Part shown: in pieces, positions 15,418 to 23,323 of the stretch
Layout: every line of letters begins with the position of its first letter
Numbering within the stretch: the stretch's first letter is position 1
Origin: Lachnospiraceae bacterium
GTDB taxonomy: Bacteria; Bacillota_A; Clostridia; Lachnospirales; Lachnospiraceae
Length of the DNA stretch: 24,975 nucleotides
Direction: 5' to 3'
Assembly (NCBI GenBank): GCA_016281675.1
Contig: JAEEJD010000086.1
Location: 1-24,975 of the forward strand
The notes under the pieces: model-generated
Databases searched by the model: none
Told to the model about the DNA's origin: nothing
What the model saw: the letters and a program-made list of their open reading frames with translations, nothing else
Program-made: the position numbers and the translations under genes

Positions 15418-18400
15418 ATTCACGGACGAACAACAACTTGCCATAGATATAAAAGATGCCAATGCCCTCGTTTCCGCGGCAGCCGGAAGCGGTAAGACGA
15501 GTGTGCTCGTCGAGAGGATAATAGGACGTATAACGGATCCCGACAATCCCACCGATGTGGACCGTCTGCTCGTTATGACCTTTACCAATGCCGCCGCGGC
15601 CGAAATGCGAGACAGGATAAGGGGAGCGATCGACGAACGGATAGATGATATGAGGAAGGATCCCGGTGCGGATGAAGCGACCCTTTCAAATCTCGAGCGG
15701 CAGAGCATTCTCGTTCATAACGCGATGATAACGACGATACACGGGTTCTGTAAGAGCGTTATAACGGATCACTTTGAGGAACTGTCGATCGATCCCAACT
15801 TCAGGGTCGCAGATCAGAACGAATGTCTCCTGATGATGCAGGACGCTCTGGATAAGTGTCTTGAAGATGCGTACCGGAAAGCGGATCCGGCATTTATAAG
15901 GGCTACGGAGTGCTTTTCGGGTTCCAGAAACGATACGATGATCGCCGATCTGATAATCCCGATACACAGGTTCATAATGGCCAATCCCGACCCCGAAAAG
16001 TTCATAAGGGATTGCTGTGCCGGTTACGGATACGGATCTTTTGACGAATTTGCCAAGTCAACACTTATCGCTGATTTTGAGAGATTTCTCGGAAGTGAAC
16101 TTGAAAGGCTTTTGCGCAAGGCAAAAGAGGCGGTAGACCTTATAGACGGCAACGAGGGCCTGGAGCCGTACCGCGCCGCCGTAGAGGCATATGCTACCGC
16201 TCTTGAAGAGATAAGGACTCAAAAATCCATCGGGGATACATCTTTCTACGACTGTGTCAGAGGCGCGCTTGCCGCGGTAAACGCACCGGCATTTGGCAGG
16301 ATAAGCGACAAAAACCTTGATGAAGACGGTGTTGCGGCAAAGAATGCGGTTAAAAAACTGCGGGATGACGTCAAGTCCGGAATATCGAAGCTTTCAGATA
16401 TGCTCTGCTTTGACCTTGAGACCGCTTACCGTCACGTATGCGCTTCACAGACGGAACTTTGCGCCCTCGCGGATCTCGTTCTGGAATTTGGCAGGACATA
16501 TGATGCGATAAAGCAGGACGGGAACGTTATAGACTTTTCCGACATGGAGCACATGGCGATAAAGATCCTCGAAAACAAAGAGATAGCGGCTCTTTACCGC
16601 GAGCATTTCGAGGAGATATACGTTGACGAGTATCAGGACAGCAATATGACCCAGGAAATGCTCGTAAGACTCATATGCAGGCACGATCCCGGAAACGTCT
16701 TCCAGGTCGGTGACGTAAAACAGAGCATTTACCGGTTCCGCCAGGCCCGACCCGACATATTCCTGGAAAAATACGACACATACGAGGATACCGAAGGAGC
16801 AGGCAACAGGCGGATACTTTTAAACGATAATTTCCGTTCCCGGGCGGAGGTTGTGGATGCCGTAAACGAGGTGTTTGCTAAGATCATGAAGAAAGATCTC
16901 GGCGGGATAGAATATGACGATGATGCCGCGCTTAAATGCAGCGCAACCTGCTATGAAGAAGAGCTCCCCTGTGACGGCGATGATTACAGAGCCGAGCTTA
17001 TTATCGGGATAAAAGATGAACTTACCGGCGAGGAGTTCGAGGCAAACGTCATAGCGAACCGCATATCATCCATGATCGCCTCGGGATACAGGATATACGA
17101 TAAAGCGTCAAAGACCGTAAGAAGCGCCTCATACGGGGATTTTACGATACTTGTCAGGTCGGTCAAAAAGTTTGAACCGGTATTTCGCAAAGTGTTTGCG
17201 GCATACGATATTCCCCTGGCCGTTACCGGACGGGAAGGATATTTCGGAACAAGGGAGGTCAAAACGGTACTTGATTTCCTGTCGGCCGTTGATAACAGTC
17301 TGTGTGATATACCGCTCGCAACGGTGGCCAGATGTCCCGTCGGGGGATTTTCGGACAGGGAACTGGCCGAGATAACCGCGGCTTCCGGGTCGAAAAAGTG
17401 CCTGTATGACAGGATCAGGGATGCCGAAGGGATATCGGAGGATCTTCGGAGAAAATGTGATGCGCTGCTGAGCCTTCTCGAGAAGTACAAAGTTATGTCA
17501 ACCTACATGCCGGTTCATGCGCTCATTTCCGATTTTATCGATAACGAATACGGCGATTACGTCAGATGCATGAGCAATCCCGCACAGCGTATGGCAAATC
17601 TGAACATGCTCCTGAGTAAAGCCGAGGACTATGGCAAGACGAGCTTCAAGGGCCTCTATCAGTTTGTCAGGTATATGGATCAGATCCGCAAATATGAGAT
17701 CGATGACGGAGAGGCCGGCATAGTCGGTGAGAACGATGATGTGGTCAGGATAATGACCATGCATGCGAGCAAGGGTCTGGAATTTCCGGTATGCTTTCTT
17801 GCGGGGCTGGAGAAGAGACGGAACAGTTCGGATGAGTCCGGAAGGCTCATATGGAACGTTACCGGAGGATTCGGCTGTGATCATACCGACCCGGAAAAGC
17901 GTCTTGTTGTTCCGACGCTTCCGAAGATGATAGTAAGCCTTCAAAACCGTCGCGAGGGTATTGCCGAGGAGATGCGCGTACTGTACGTGGCAATGACGCG
18001 AGCCAGGGAAAAACTGATCATGGTCGCGTGCGACAAAGAGGACGGGTTCGCAAGCCCCGCCCGTGATATCGAAGAAAGCTCTTCGTATCTGGATATGCTA
18101 AAAGCCGCCGCAAAAGATGGGGGAGGGTTTGACGATATCGACATTTCCTACGTTACGGAGGCTGACCTTGTCATATCGCGATTCGAGGATAAGATGGAAA
18201 GGGAGTCGTTTGCGGATGACCTTCTAAAGACGGTAAGACAATACGGCGAAGGCGAAACCGAAGAGGATAAGGATATCCCGGAATACATGACGCGTGCGCT
18301 CTTTACCTACCCGTATGAGATCAATCCCGATATTGTCGCAAAGCTGTCCGTATCGGAACTAAAGCACAGAGCCATTGAAGAGGAGATCGCAAGGGGCGCG

Positions 18401-19009
18401 GAACTTGTACCCGAAGGACAGACTCTCTTCGCTGAGACACAGCCCGAGACTTATATCCCGAAGTTTATGAGAAAAGAAGGTGAAACGGCAACCGGAGGAA
18501 CTTTCTACGGAACCGCGTTCCACCGTATCATGGAATTATGGGATTATCCGGCGGATAAAGACACCGTGACGTCACAGGATGTTACGGAATTTGCCGACAG
18601 TATGAGGCAAATGCACCGGATGGATAAGGAGCAGACGGACGCCATAAGGCCTGACGATGTCGCGTTCTTTTTAAACAGCGAACTTGCAAAGCGTATGAGA
18701 AGCGCCAGATCTGCCGGAAGGCTCTTTCGCGAGCAGCCGTTTGTCATTGGAATTCCTCAGGACGGGGAAACGGTCCTTGTTCAGGGTATCATTGATGCTT
18801 ATTTTACGGAGGATGACGGAATAACCGTCGTTGACTACAAGACCGACCGTGTGACCGGCGAAGAAATGCTTATAAAACGTTACAGGGCCCAGCTTGAGTA
18901 TTACGGGAAGGCCCTTTCACAAATTACGGGAAAGAGCGTCAAAGCTCTTATCATATATTCTACTCATCTTCGGAGCGCCATTTGCGTATCTGATCAAGCC
19001 GCTCTTTGA
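15410..19009 (+). CDS. addA: ATP-dependent helicase-nuclease AddAB, subunit A
   Basis: AddA is the UvrD/Rep-type 3'-5' helicase motor and main nuclease of the break-processing complex. In the 1199 residues, the Walker A motif AAAGSGKT has Lys29, motif II is VDEYQD (405-410), then QVGDVKQSIYRFRQA and NFRS follow. TMHASKGLEFPV and LYVAMTRAREKL are the later helicase motifs. The C-terminal RecB-family nuclease motif VVDYKTD has Asp1142 and Lys1144, preceded by GTAFHRIME and followed by QLEYYGKAL. ATG 15410 is preferred, with AAAGG five nucleotides before it inside addB. A GTG at 15404 would overlap that site. The last 50 bp overlap the end of rarA on the opposite strand, and the final residues after the conserved IIYS are little constrained. 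Confidence 0.97.
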   Translation: MNRFTDEQQLAIDIKDANALVSAAAGSGKTSVLVERIIGRITDPDNPTDVDRLLVMTFTNAAAAEMRDRIRGAIDERIDDMRKDPGADEATLSNLERQSILVHNAMITTIHGFCKSVITDHFEELSIDPNFRVADQNECLLMMQDALDKCLEDAYRKADPAFIRATECFSGSRNDTMIADLIIPIHRFIMANPDPEKFIRDCCAGYGYGSFDEFAKSTLIADFERFLGSELERLLRKAKEAVDLIDGNEGLEPYRAAVEAYATALEEIRTQKSIGDTSFYDCVRGALAAVNAPAFGRISDKNLDEDGVAAKNAVKKLRDDVKSGISKLSDMLCFDLETAYRHVCASQTELCALADLVLEFGRTYDAIKQDGNVIDFSDMEHMAIKILENKEIAALYREHFEEIYVDEYQDSNMTQEMLVRLICRHDPGNVFQVGDVKQSIYRFRQARPDIFLEKYDTYEDTEGAGNRRILLNDNFRSRAEVVDAVNEVFAKIMKKDLGGIEYDDDAALKCSATCYEEELPCDGDDYRAELIIGIKDELTGEEFEANVIANRISSMIASGYRIYDKASKTVRSASYGDFTILVRSVKKFEPVFRKVFAAYDIPLAVTGREGYFGTREVKTVLDFLSAVDNSLCDIPLATVARCPVGGFSDRELAEITAASGSKKCLYDRIRDAEGISEDLRRKCDALLSLLEKYKVMSTYMPVHALISDFIDNEYGDYVRCMSNPAQRMANLNMLLSKAEDYGKTSFKGLYQFVRYMDQIRKYEIDDGEAGIVGENDDVVRIMTMHASKGLEFPVCFLAGLEKRRNSSDESGRLIWNVTGGFGCDHTDPEKRLVVPTLPKMIVSLQNRREGIAEEMRVLYVAMTRAREKLIMVACDKEDGFASPARDIEESSSYLDMLKAAAKDGGGFDDIDISYVTEADLVISRFEDKMERESFADDLLKTVRQYGEGETEEDKDIPEYMTRALFTYPYEINPDIVAKLSVSELKHRAIEEEIARGAELVPEGQTLFAETQPETYIPKFMRKEGETATGGTFYGTAFHRIMELWDYPADKDTVTSQDVTEFADSMRQMHRMDKEQTDAIRPDDVAFFLNSELAKRMRSARSAGRLFREQPFVIGIPQDGETVLVQGIIDAYFTEDDGITVVDYKTDRVTGEEMLIKRYRAQLEYYGKALSQITGKSVKALIIYSTHLRSAICVSDQAAL

Positions 19010-20312
19010 CCGCGGCCTCATCTCCCTGAACTCCGGGGTTGTAGTATGTGCGGTCTTTAAGAGAATCCGGCAGACACTGCATTTTCGTTATCTTTTCTTC
19101 GGTATCGTGGGCATAGATATACCCTTTTCCGTATCCTGCATTTTTCATCAGGTCCGTCGGGGCATTTCTGATATGGAGAGGCACCGGCTCGGCGGGTGAT
19201 TCGCTTATGTCCCTTGCCGCCTCGATACATGCCACTTCAAGAGCATTCGATTTCGGAGCCATCGAAAGGTAAACGGCGGCGTGCGCCAGGTGAACATTGC
19301 ATTCGGGAAGACCGAGAAAATGACATGCCTGATATGCGTTCACGGCTACGTTTAATGCATTCGAATCGGCCAGTCCCACATCCTCACTCGCAAATCTGAC
19401 CATGCGCCTTGCTATATAAAGAGGGTCCTCACCGCCGTCGATCATACGGCACATCCAGTAGACTGCCGCATCGGGATCGGAATTGCGCATCGATTTGTGA
19501 AGGGCTGAAATGAGATTGTAATGCTCTTCGCCGTTCCTGTCATACAGAAGTGATCTTCGGTCCATGCACTGCGCGATCGTCTCCACGGTCACGGTGATGA
19601 CGCCATCGCGATCGAGAGTACCGTTGTTCACGGCCATTTCAAGCGTATTGAGCGCAGTCCTTGCATCTCCGTTTGAAAATGTCGCTATCGAACGAAGCTC
19701 GTCATCCGTTATCGCGATCTTCGAGTTTCCGAGGCCCTTCTCGGAAGTAAGTGCTGTTTTTAGTAGCCTGAAAAGGTCATCTTCCGTAAGAGCTTTTAAA
19801 ATGAACACCTTACAGCGTGACAGAAGAGCCGAATTGATCTCGAACGAGGGGTTCTCCGTTGTTGCTCCGACAAGAACGATGCTGCCTTTTTCGACATAAG
19901 GCAGAAACGCATCCTGCTGTGCTTTGTTGAAGCGGTGTATCTCGTCCGTAAAAAGGAGAGTCCTGATACCGAGGCGTCTGCTGTCTTCGGCTTCTTTCAT
20001 GACTTCCTTAACATCCTTGATCCCGCTTGTGACAGCCGAGAATTCAACGAAATGAGCTTTCGCGTGGTTGGCGATTATCCGGGCCAGAGTTGTCTTTCCG
20101 ACGCCCGGAGGTCCCCAGAATATCATTGAGGATATCTGGTCTTTTTCGATCAGCTGACGAAGCAGCATGCCCGGTCCGACAAGATGCTGCTGCCCGACGT
20201 ACTCATCAAGAGTCTCGGGACGCATCCTGCTCGCAAGAGGTGCCTGTTTATATTGTGACGGAGAATCCGAGAATAAACTCAACTGTTCCATTTTTCTGTC
20301 TGTGTTGGTCAT
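18960..20312 (-). CDS. rarA: replication-associated recombination protein A (MgsA/RarA/WRNIP1 family AAA+ ATPase)
   Basis: RarA is a clamp-loader-like AAA+ ATPase that acts at stalled replication forks. The 450 residues show the expected order: the N-terminal leader PLASRMRPETLDEYVGQQHL (25-44), Walker A WGPPGVGKTT (66-75, Lys73), Walker B with Asp123-Glu124 in FTDEIHRFNKAQQDAFLP, sensor VGATTENPSFEINSALLSR, and the MgsA-type C-terminal domain with GGEDPLYIARRMVRFASEDVG split across two conserved blocks. The start ATG lies only 2 nt after the galT stop and has no ribosome binding site, so translation probably depends on ribosomes finishing galT. An in-frame ATG seven codons later also lacks one. 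The 3' end overlaps addA by 50 bp, with no terminator visible. Confidence 0.96.
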   Translation of the reverse strand: MTNTDRKMEQLSLFSDSPSQYKQAPLASRMRPETLDEYVGQQHLVGPGMLLRQLIEKDQISSMIFWGPPGVGKTTLARIIANHAKAHFVEFSAVTSGIKDVKEVMKEAEDSRRLGIRTLLFTDEIHRFNKAQQDAFLPYVEKGSIVLVGATTENPSFEINSALLSRCKVFILKALTEDDLFRLLKTALTSEKGLGNSKIAITDDELRSIATFSNGDARTALNTLEMAVNNGTLDRDGVITVTVETIAQCMDRRSLLYDRNGEEHYNLISALHKSMRNSDPDAAVYWMCRMIDGGEDPLYIARRMVRFASEDVGLADSNALNVAVNAYQACHFLGLPECNVHLAHAAVYLSMAPKSNALEVACIEAARDISESPAEPVPLHIRNAPTDLMKNAGYGKGYIYAHDTEEKITKMQCLPDSLKDRTYYNPGVQGDEAAVKERLDQIRKWRSEDE

Positions 20313-20314
20313 TG

Positions 20315-21901
20315 TTATACAAACTGTTTAATAAAACGCATGAATCCCGCAACCCCTTCGGGTGTCTGCTTATAGACTCCGGCGTTTTCAAGTACATGCG
20401 AGAATACGATCCCGACTTCGCGCCTCAGGAATTCCTCAACGGCACTCTCATCGGTCTCGTTCTTTACCCGAAGATCACCGATCCCGGCCGTAAGTATTTT
20501 GCAGAGCCATTCTTCGTGGACACGCAGGTGCTCATCGGCGCGAACTTTATCGCATATATCCCGGACGGCTTCGCCGTCACCGGAAAATCCCTTAAGAGCT
20601 GCTTTGACGATCGCTTCGATATCGGCAAGTTCCCGCTTGAGCCTTGCCGGAAGGATCGCCATCCCCATGACCTCGATAAGTCCGATGTTCTCTTTCTTGA
20701 TATGATGGTACTCGCTGTGAGGATGGTACACACCGAGAGGATGTTCGTCGGTTGTGATGTTGTTCCTGAGCACCAGGTCCATCTCATAAAGGTCGCCTCT
20801 CATTCTGGCGATCGGAGTGATCGTGTTATGGGGAACCTTTTTGCCGTCCTCATAAGTGTATGCAAAAACGAATGAGTCTTCATCGGAGTATTCTCTCCAT
20901 TTTGCAAGTATTTCGGTGCAGGCTCTGACGAGGAGCGCCATGTTCTTTGTACGTAGTCTTATCGTCGTAAGCGGCCAGTTTATAAGACCTGCCTGTATGT
21001 CTTCGTAATCTTTCAGTTTGAATTCTTCGGTGTAACCGGCTCTTACCATGGGAAACTCATAGCATCCGCCCTGGAAGTGGTCGTGGGTGAGTATCGATCC
21101 GCCCACGATCGGAAGATCCGCGTTCGAACCGATCGTATAATGCGGAAAAGCCTGGATAAAGTCGAGAAGTTTCGCAAAGGCATCTTCATCGATCTTCATC
21201 GGAGTGTGCTTCTCGTTAAAAACAATGCAGTGCTCGTTATAGTAAACGTAAGGACTGTACTGCAGATAGTAGGGCTGTCCGCAAAGCTTTATCGGAATGA
21301 TCCTGTGGTTCTGCCTTGCGGGGTGAGTAAGAGTCCCGGCATAGCCCTCATTCTCGCGGCACAGAAGACACAGCGGGTATCCGGACTTGGGAGCCGAAAG
21401 TGCATTTGCTATATCCCTCGGATCCTTCTCCGGCTTTGCCAGATTGATCGTAATGTCGAGTGTTCCGTATGAAGTGGGAGATTCCCATTTTATATCTTTG
21501 GCTATACGGTCTTTCCGGATGTAATTGGTAGCGATCGAAAACGCGTAGTACCGGTCGGTCGCCTCTTTCGGGGACTTTTTGTACCTGTCGGCAAATTCAG
21601 CCCTGACAACGGAAGACGGAGGTGTTATCAGCCCCATTATCTTCGTGTCAAAAAGGTCACGCGATGCGACGGAGTCGCTCTTTAAGATCCCCTTATCAAG
21701 CGCCTTTTGCATCATATCTTCGAGTATGAGATGAAGAGGGCGCTCATCACTCTTAATGTCCGAAGGTTCGAAAGCCGTCTCATCAAACAGTTCAAGAAGT
21801 CTGTTTGTACACAGTATCGCATCATCTTCCGGGATCAGATCGTGCTTCTTCCCGTAAATGACAAGTTCATTTATAAGATCAGAGATATTGCGATCGCTCA
21901 T
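20315..21901 (-). CDS. galT: galactose-1-phosphate uridylyltransferase, Firmicutes type (class 2)
   Basis: GalT exchanges galactose-1-phosphate with UDP-glucose to give UDP-galactose and glucose-1-phosphate in the Leloir pathway. The 528 residues and overall pattern match the class 2 family of Gram-positive bacteria, which is unlike the ~350-residue E. coli type. Marks include SPYVYYNEHCIVFNEKH (216-232), GGSILTHDHFQGG (267-279) with His273-Asp274-His275 as the likely catalytic region, and YHPHSEYHHIKKENIGLIEV further on. A Cys pair (178 and 181) sits before ENEGYAGT. A strong AGGAGG ribosome binding site lies 9 nt before the ATG, in the 19-nt gap after galK. The protein has the same transcription direction as galK and rarA and probably shares their transcript. 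Confidence 0.96.
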   Translation of the reverse strand: MSDRNISDLINELVIYGKKHDLIPEDDAILCTNRLLELFDETAFEPSDIKSDERPLHLILEDMMQKALDKGILKSDSVASRDLFDTKIMGLITPPSSVVRAEFADRYKKSPKEATDRYYAFSIATNYIRKDRIAKDIKWESPTSYGTLDITINLAKPEKDPRDIANALSAPKSGYPLCLLCRENEGYAGTLTHPARQNHRIIPIKLCGQPYYLQYSPYVYYNEHCIVFNEKHTPMKIDEDAFAKLLDFIQAFPHYTIGSNADLPIVGGSILTHDHFQGGCYEFPMVRAGYTEEFKLKDYEDIQAGLINWPLTTIRLRTKNMALLVRACTEILAKWREYSDEDSFVFAYTYEDGKKVPHNTITPIARMRGDLYEMDLVLRNNITTDEHPLGVYHPHSEYHHIKKENIGLIEVMGMAILPARLKRELADIEAIVKAALKGFSGDGEAVRDICDKVRADEHLRVHEEWLCKILTAGIGDLRVKNETDESAVEEFLRREVGIVFSHVLENAGVYKQTPEGVAGFMRFIKQFV

Positions 21902-21920
21902 TATTAATCTCCTCCTACGG

Positions 21921-23216
21921 TCACATCAGTCGGATGCAGCCGTATTTCCTGATCGTGTACTTTTGCGCTGCACCTTCGCCAAGTATATCGTTCATCGAAG
22001 CGATGTATTCGTCCGCGAATTCGGTCTTTACAAATGTCTGGATCGTACCGGCGAATCCTCCGCCGTGTACCCTGGCCACACCTTTTAAAGGAGAGCTGAG
22101 GAACACTTCGCTTACCGCAAGTGCAAGTGCAACACCCTGCTGACTCGGATCTTTAACGCTGTATATGTTCTGAAGGTATTCGAAGGAAGATTTTGCCGAA
22201 GCAGCGAAGTTTTTGAGGAACTTTTCAAAATCCTTTGCGACGAGTGCTTCGGACTCGACAATAACGCGTTTGTTCTCGCCGAAGAAGTGCATGGCGCGAA
22301 CGACGGCCCTGTCGCCGGTCTGTTTTCTGATCTCGGGGATATGTTTAATAAATTCCTCTTCCGAAACCTCCGTGAGCACCTCCTTATCGAAGAAGGCAGC
22401 CACGGCTTTCATTTCTGCGGGGATCGATGCGTACTCATCGGTAAGATCGGCATGACTTGCTTTCGTATCGGTTATAACGAGCGAATAACCGTAATCCGAC
22501 GGATCGAGGTCGATACGCTCGATCTTCGGATAAGTATCGTCAAAGAGCGGATCGCCGTCGCCCGTTTTGGCGAAGTCGATATGAACGAATCCACCGACGC
22601 TGCAGGCCATTTGGTCCATCAGGCCGCACGGTTTGTCCATGTAGTGATTTTCGGCGAACTGCCCTATCTTGGCTATATCAACGGTCGAAACTTTATCGTC
22701 GTTATAAAGCCCCGAGAGGATAACCCCGATCAGGGACTCGAACGAAGCCGAACTGGAAAGCCCCGAGCCTCCGAGAACATCGCTTGTTACATAAGCGTTG
22801 AATCCGCCGATCCGGTAGCCTTTTTTGGCAAATCCCGCAGCAACGCCTCTTATGAGGGAGGCAGTCGATCCGGTTTCGGAAGATAAGGGATCGAGCCCGG
22901 CAAGGTCCACGGTGAACGTGTCATATCCTTCGGAATAAAGCGTTATCACGTTTTCTGAAACGGCACCTGCGATCGCAAGTGAATCGATATTAAGCGATGC
23001 GGCGAGTACCTGCCCGCGCTGGTGGTCGGTATGGTTGCCGCCTATCTCGCTGCGTCCTGCGGCCGAAAACACATGAGCTTCATCCGAGCTTCCGAAGTGC
23101 TCTTCGTAGCCCGAGACCGCATTTGTTATACGTTTCCTGTGATAAGAAAGCATATCGGGATCGTTCCCGTATACATCGCAAAAAAGCTCGCTGTTAAACA
23201 GTTTTTCAAGATTCAT
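21921..23216 (-). CDS. galK: galactokinase
   Basis: GalK phosphorylates alpha-D-galactose at C1 using ATP, the first committed Leloir step. This GHMP-family kinase shows GRSEIGGNHTDH (54-65), the galactose-binding signature in its Firmicutes variant; the ATP loop GGSGLSSSAS (149-158); Asp201 in GLMDQMAC as the catalytic base; and VHGGGFAGT (383-391). I start at ATG 23216, giving 431 residues, because GGAGAAGG stands just before it and homologues begin here. An in-frame TTG 14 codons upstream lacks a ribosome binding site and would add a basic, non-homologous extension. It is the first gene of the minus-strand galK-galT-rarA run and is divergent from the GH2 gene, which fits joint use of a beta-galactoside. 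Confidence 0.97.
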   Translation of the reverse strand: MNLEKLFNSELFCDVYGNDPDMLSYHRKRITNAVSGYEEHFGSSDEAHVFSAAGRSEIGGNHTDHQRGQVLAASLNIDSLAIAGAVSENVITLYSEGYDTFTVDLAGLDPLSSETGSTASLIRGVAAGFAKKGYRIGGFNAYVTSDVLGGSGLSSSASFESLIGVILSGLYNDDKVSTVDIAKIGQFAENHYMDKPCGLMDQMACSVGGFVHIDFAKTGDGDPLFDDTYPKIERIDLDPSDYGYSLVITDTKASHADLTDEYASIPAEMKAVAAFFDKEVLTEVSEEEFIKHIPEIRKQTGDRAVVRAMHFFGENKRVIVESEALVAKDFEKFLKNFAASAKSSFEYLQNIYSVKDPSQQGVALALAVSEVFLSSPLKGVARVHGGGFAGTIQTFVKTEFADEYIASMNDILGEGAAQKYTIRKYGCIRLM

Positions 23217-23251
23217 TTTCCTTCTCCGTTCGATTCGCGATTCTTGTGATT

Positions 23252-23302
23252 TTGACAATACTATATTAATATAAACGTATATTTTATCTAGCGCAATACA
23301 AT
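23252..23302. promoter_or_regulatory. divergent galK / GH2 regulatory region with a 12-bp palindrome
   Basis: The 107-nt gap between galK and the GH2 gene is very AT-rich. TATATTAATATA at 23262-23273 is a perfect 12-bp palindrome. On the minus strand TTGCGC (23296-23291) and TATATT (23273-23268) are separated by 17 bp, a plausible galK promoter whose -10 lies within the palindrome. On the plus strand TTGACA is present at 23252-23257, but only imperfect -10 candidates follow at unusual spacing (for example TATATT at 23278-23283, 20 bp away). A regulator binding the palindrome could act on both genes. No regulator gene is in the window. Confidence 0.4.
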
Positions 23303-23323
23303 ATGTTTGCCGGAGGTCCGACT

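Noticed and set aside
20090..20875. 261-codon plus-strand open frame antisense to galT and rarA.
   Set aside because: No ribosome binding site or recognisable domain, odd composition, and full overlap with two secure genes on the other strand. It is a shadow of their codon use.
22287..22886. 199-codon plus-strand open frame antisense to galK.
   Set aside because: The galK catalytic motifs lie on the opposite strand in the same stretch. No domain or start signal supports the antisense frame.
23217..23258. TTG start for galK giving a 14-residue N-terminal extension.
   Set aside because: No ribosome binding site at the TTG, while the ATG at 23216 has GGAGAAGG directly upstream and begins where the family begins.
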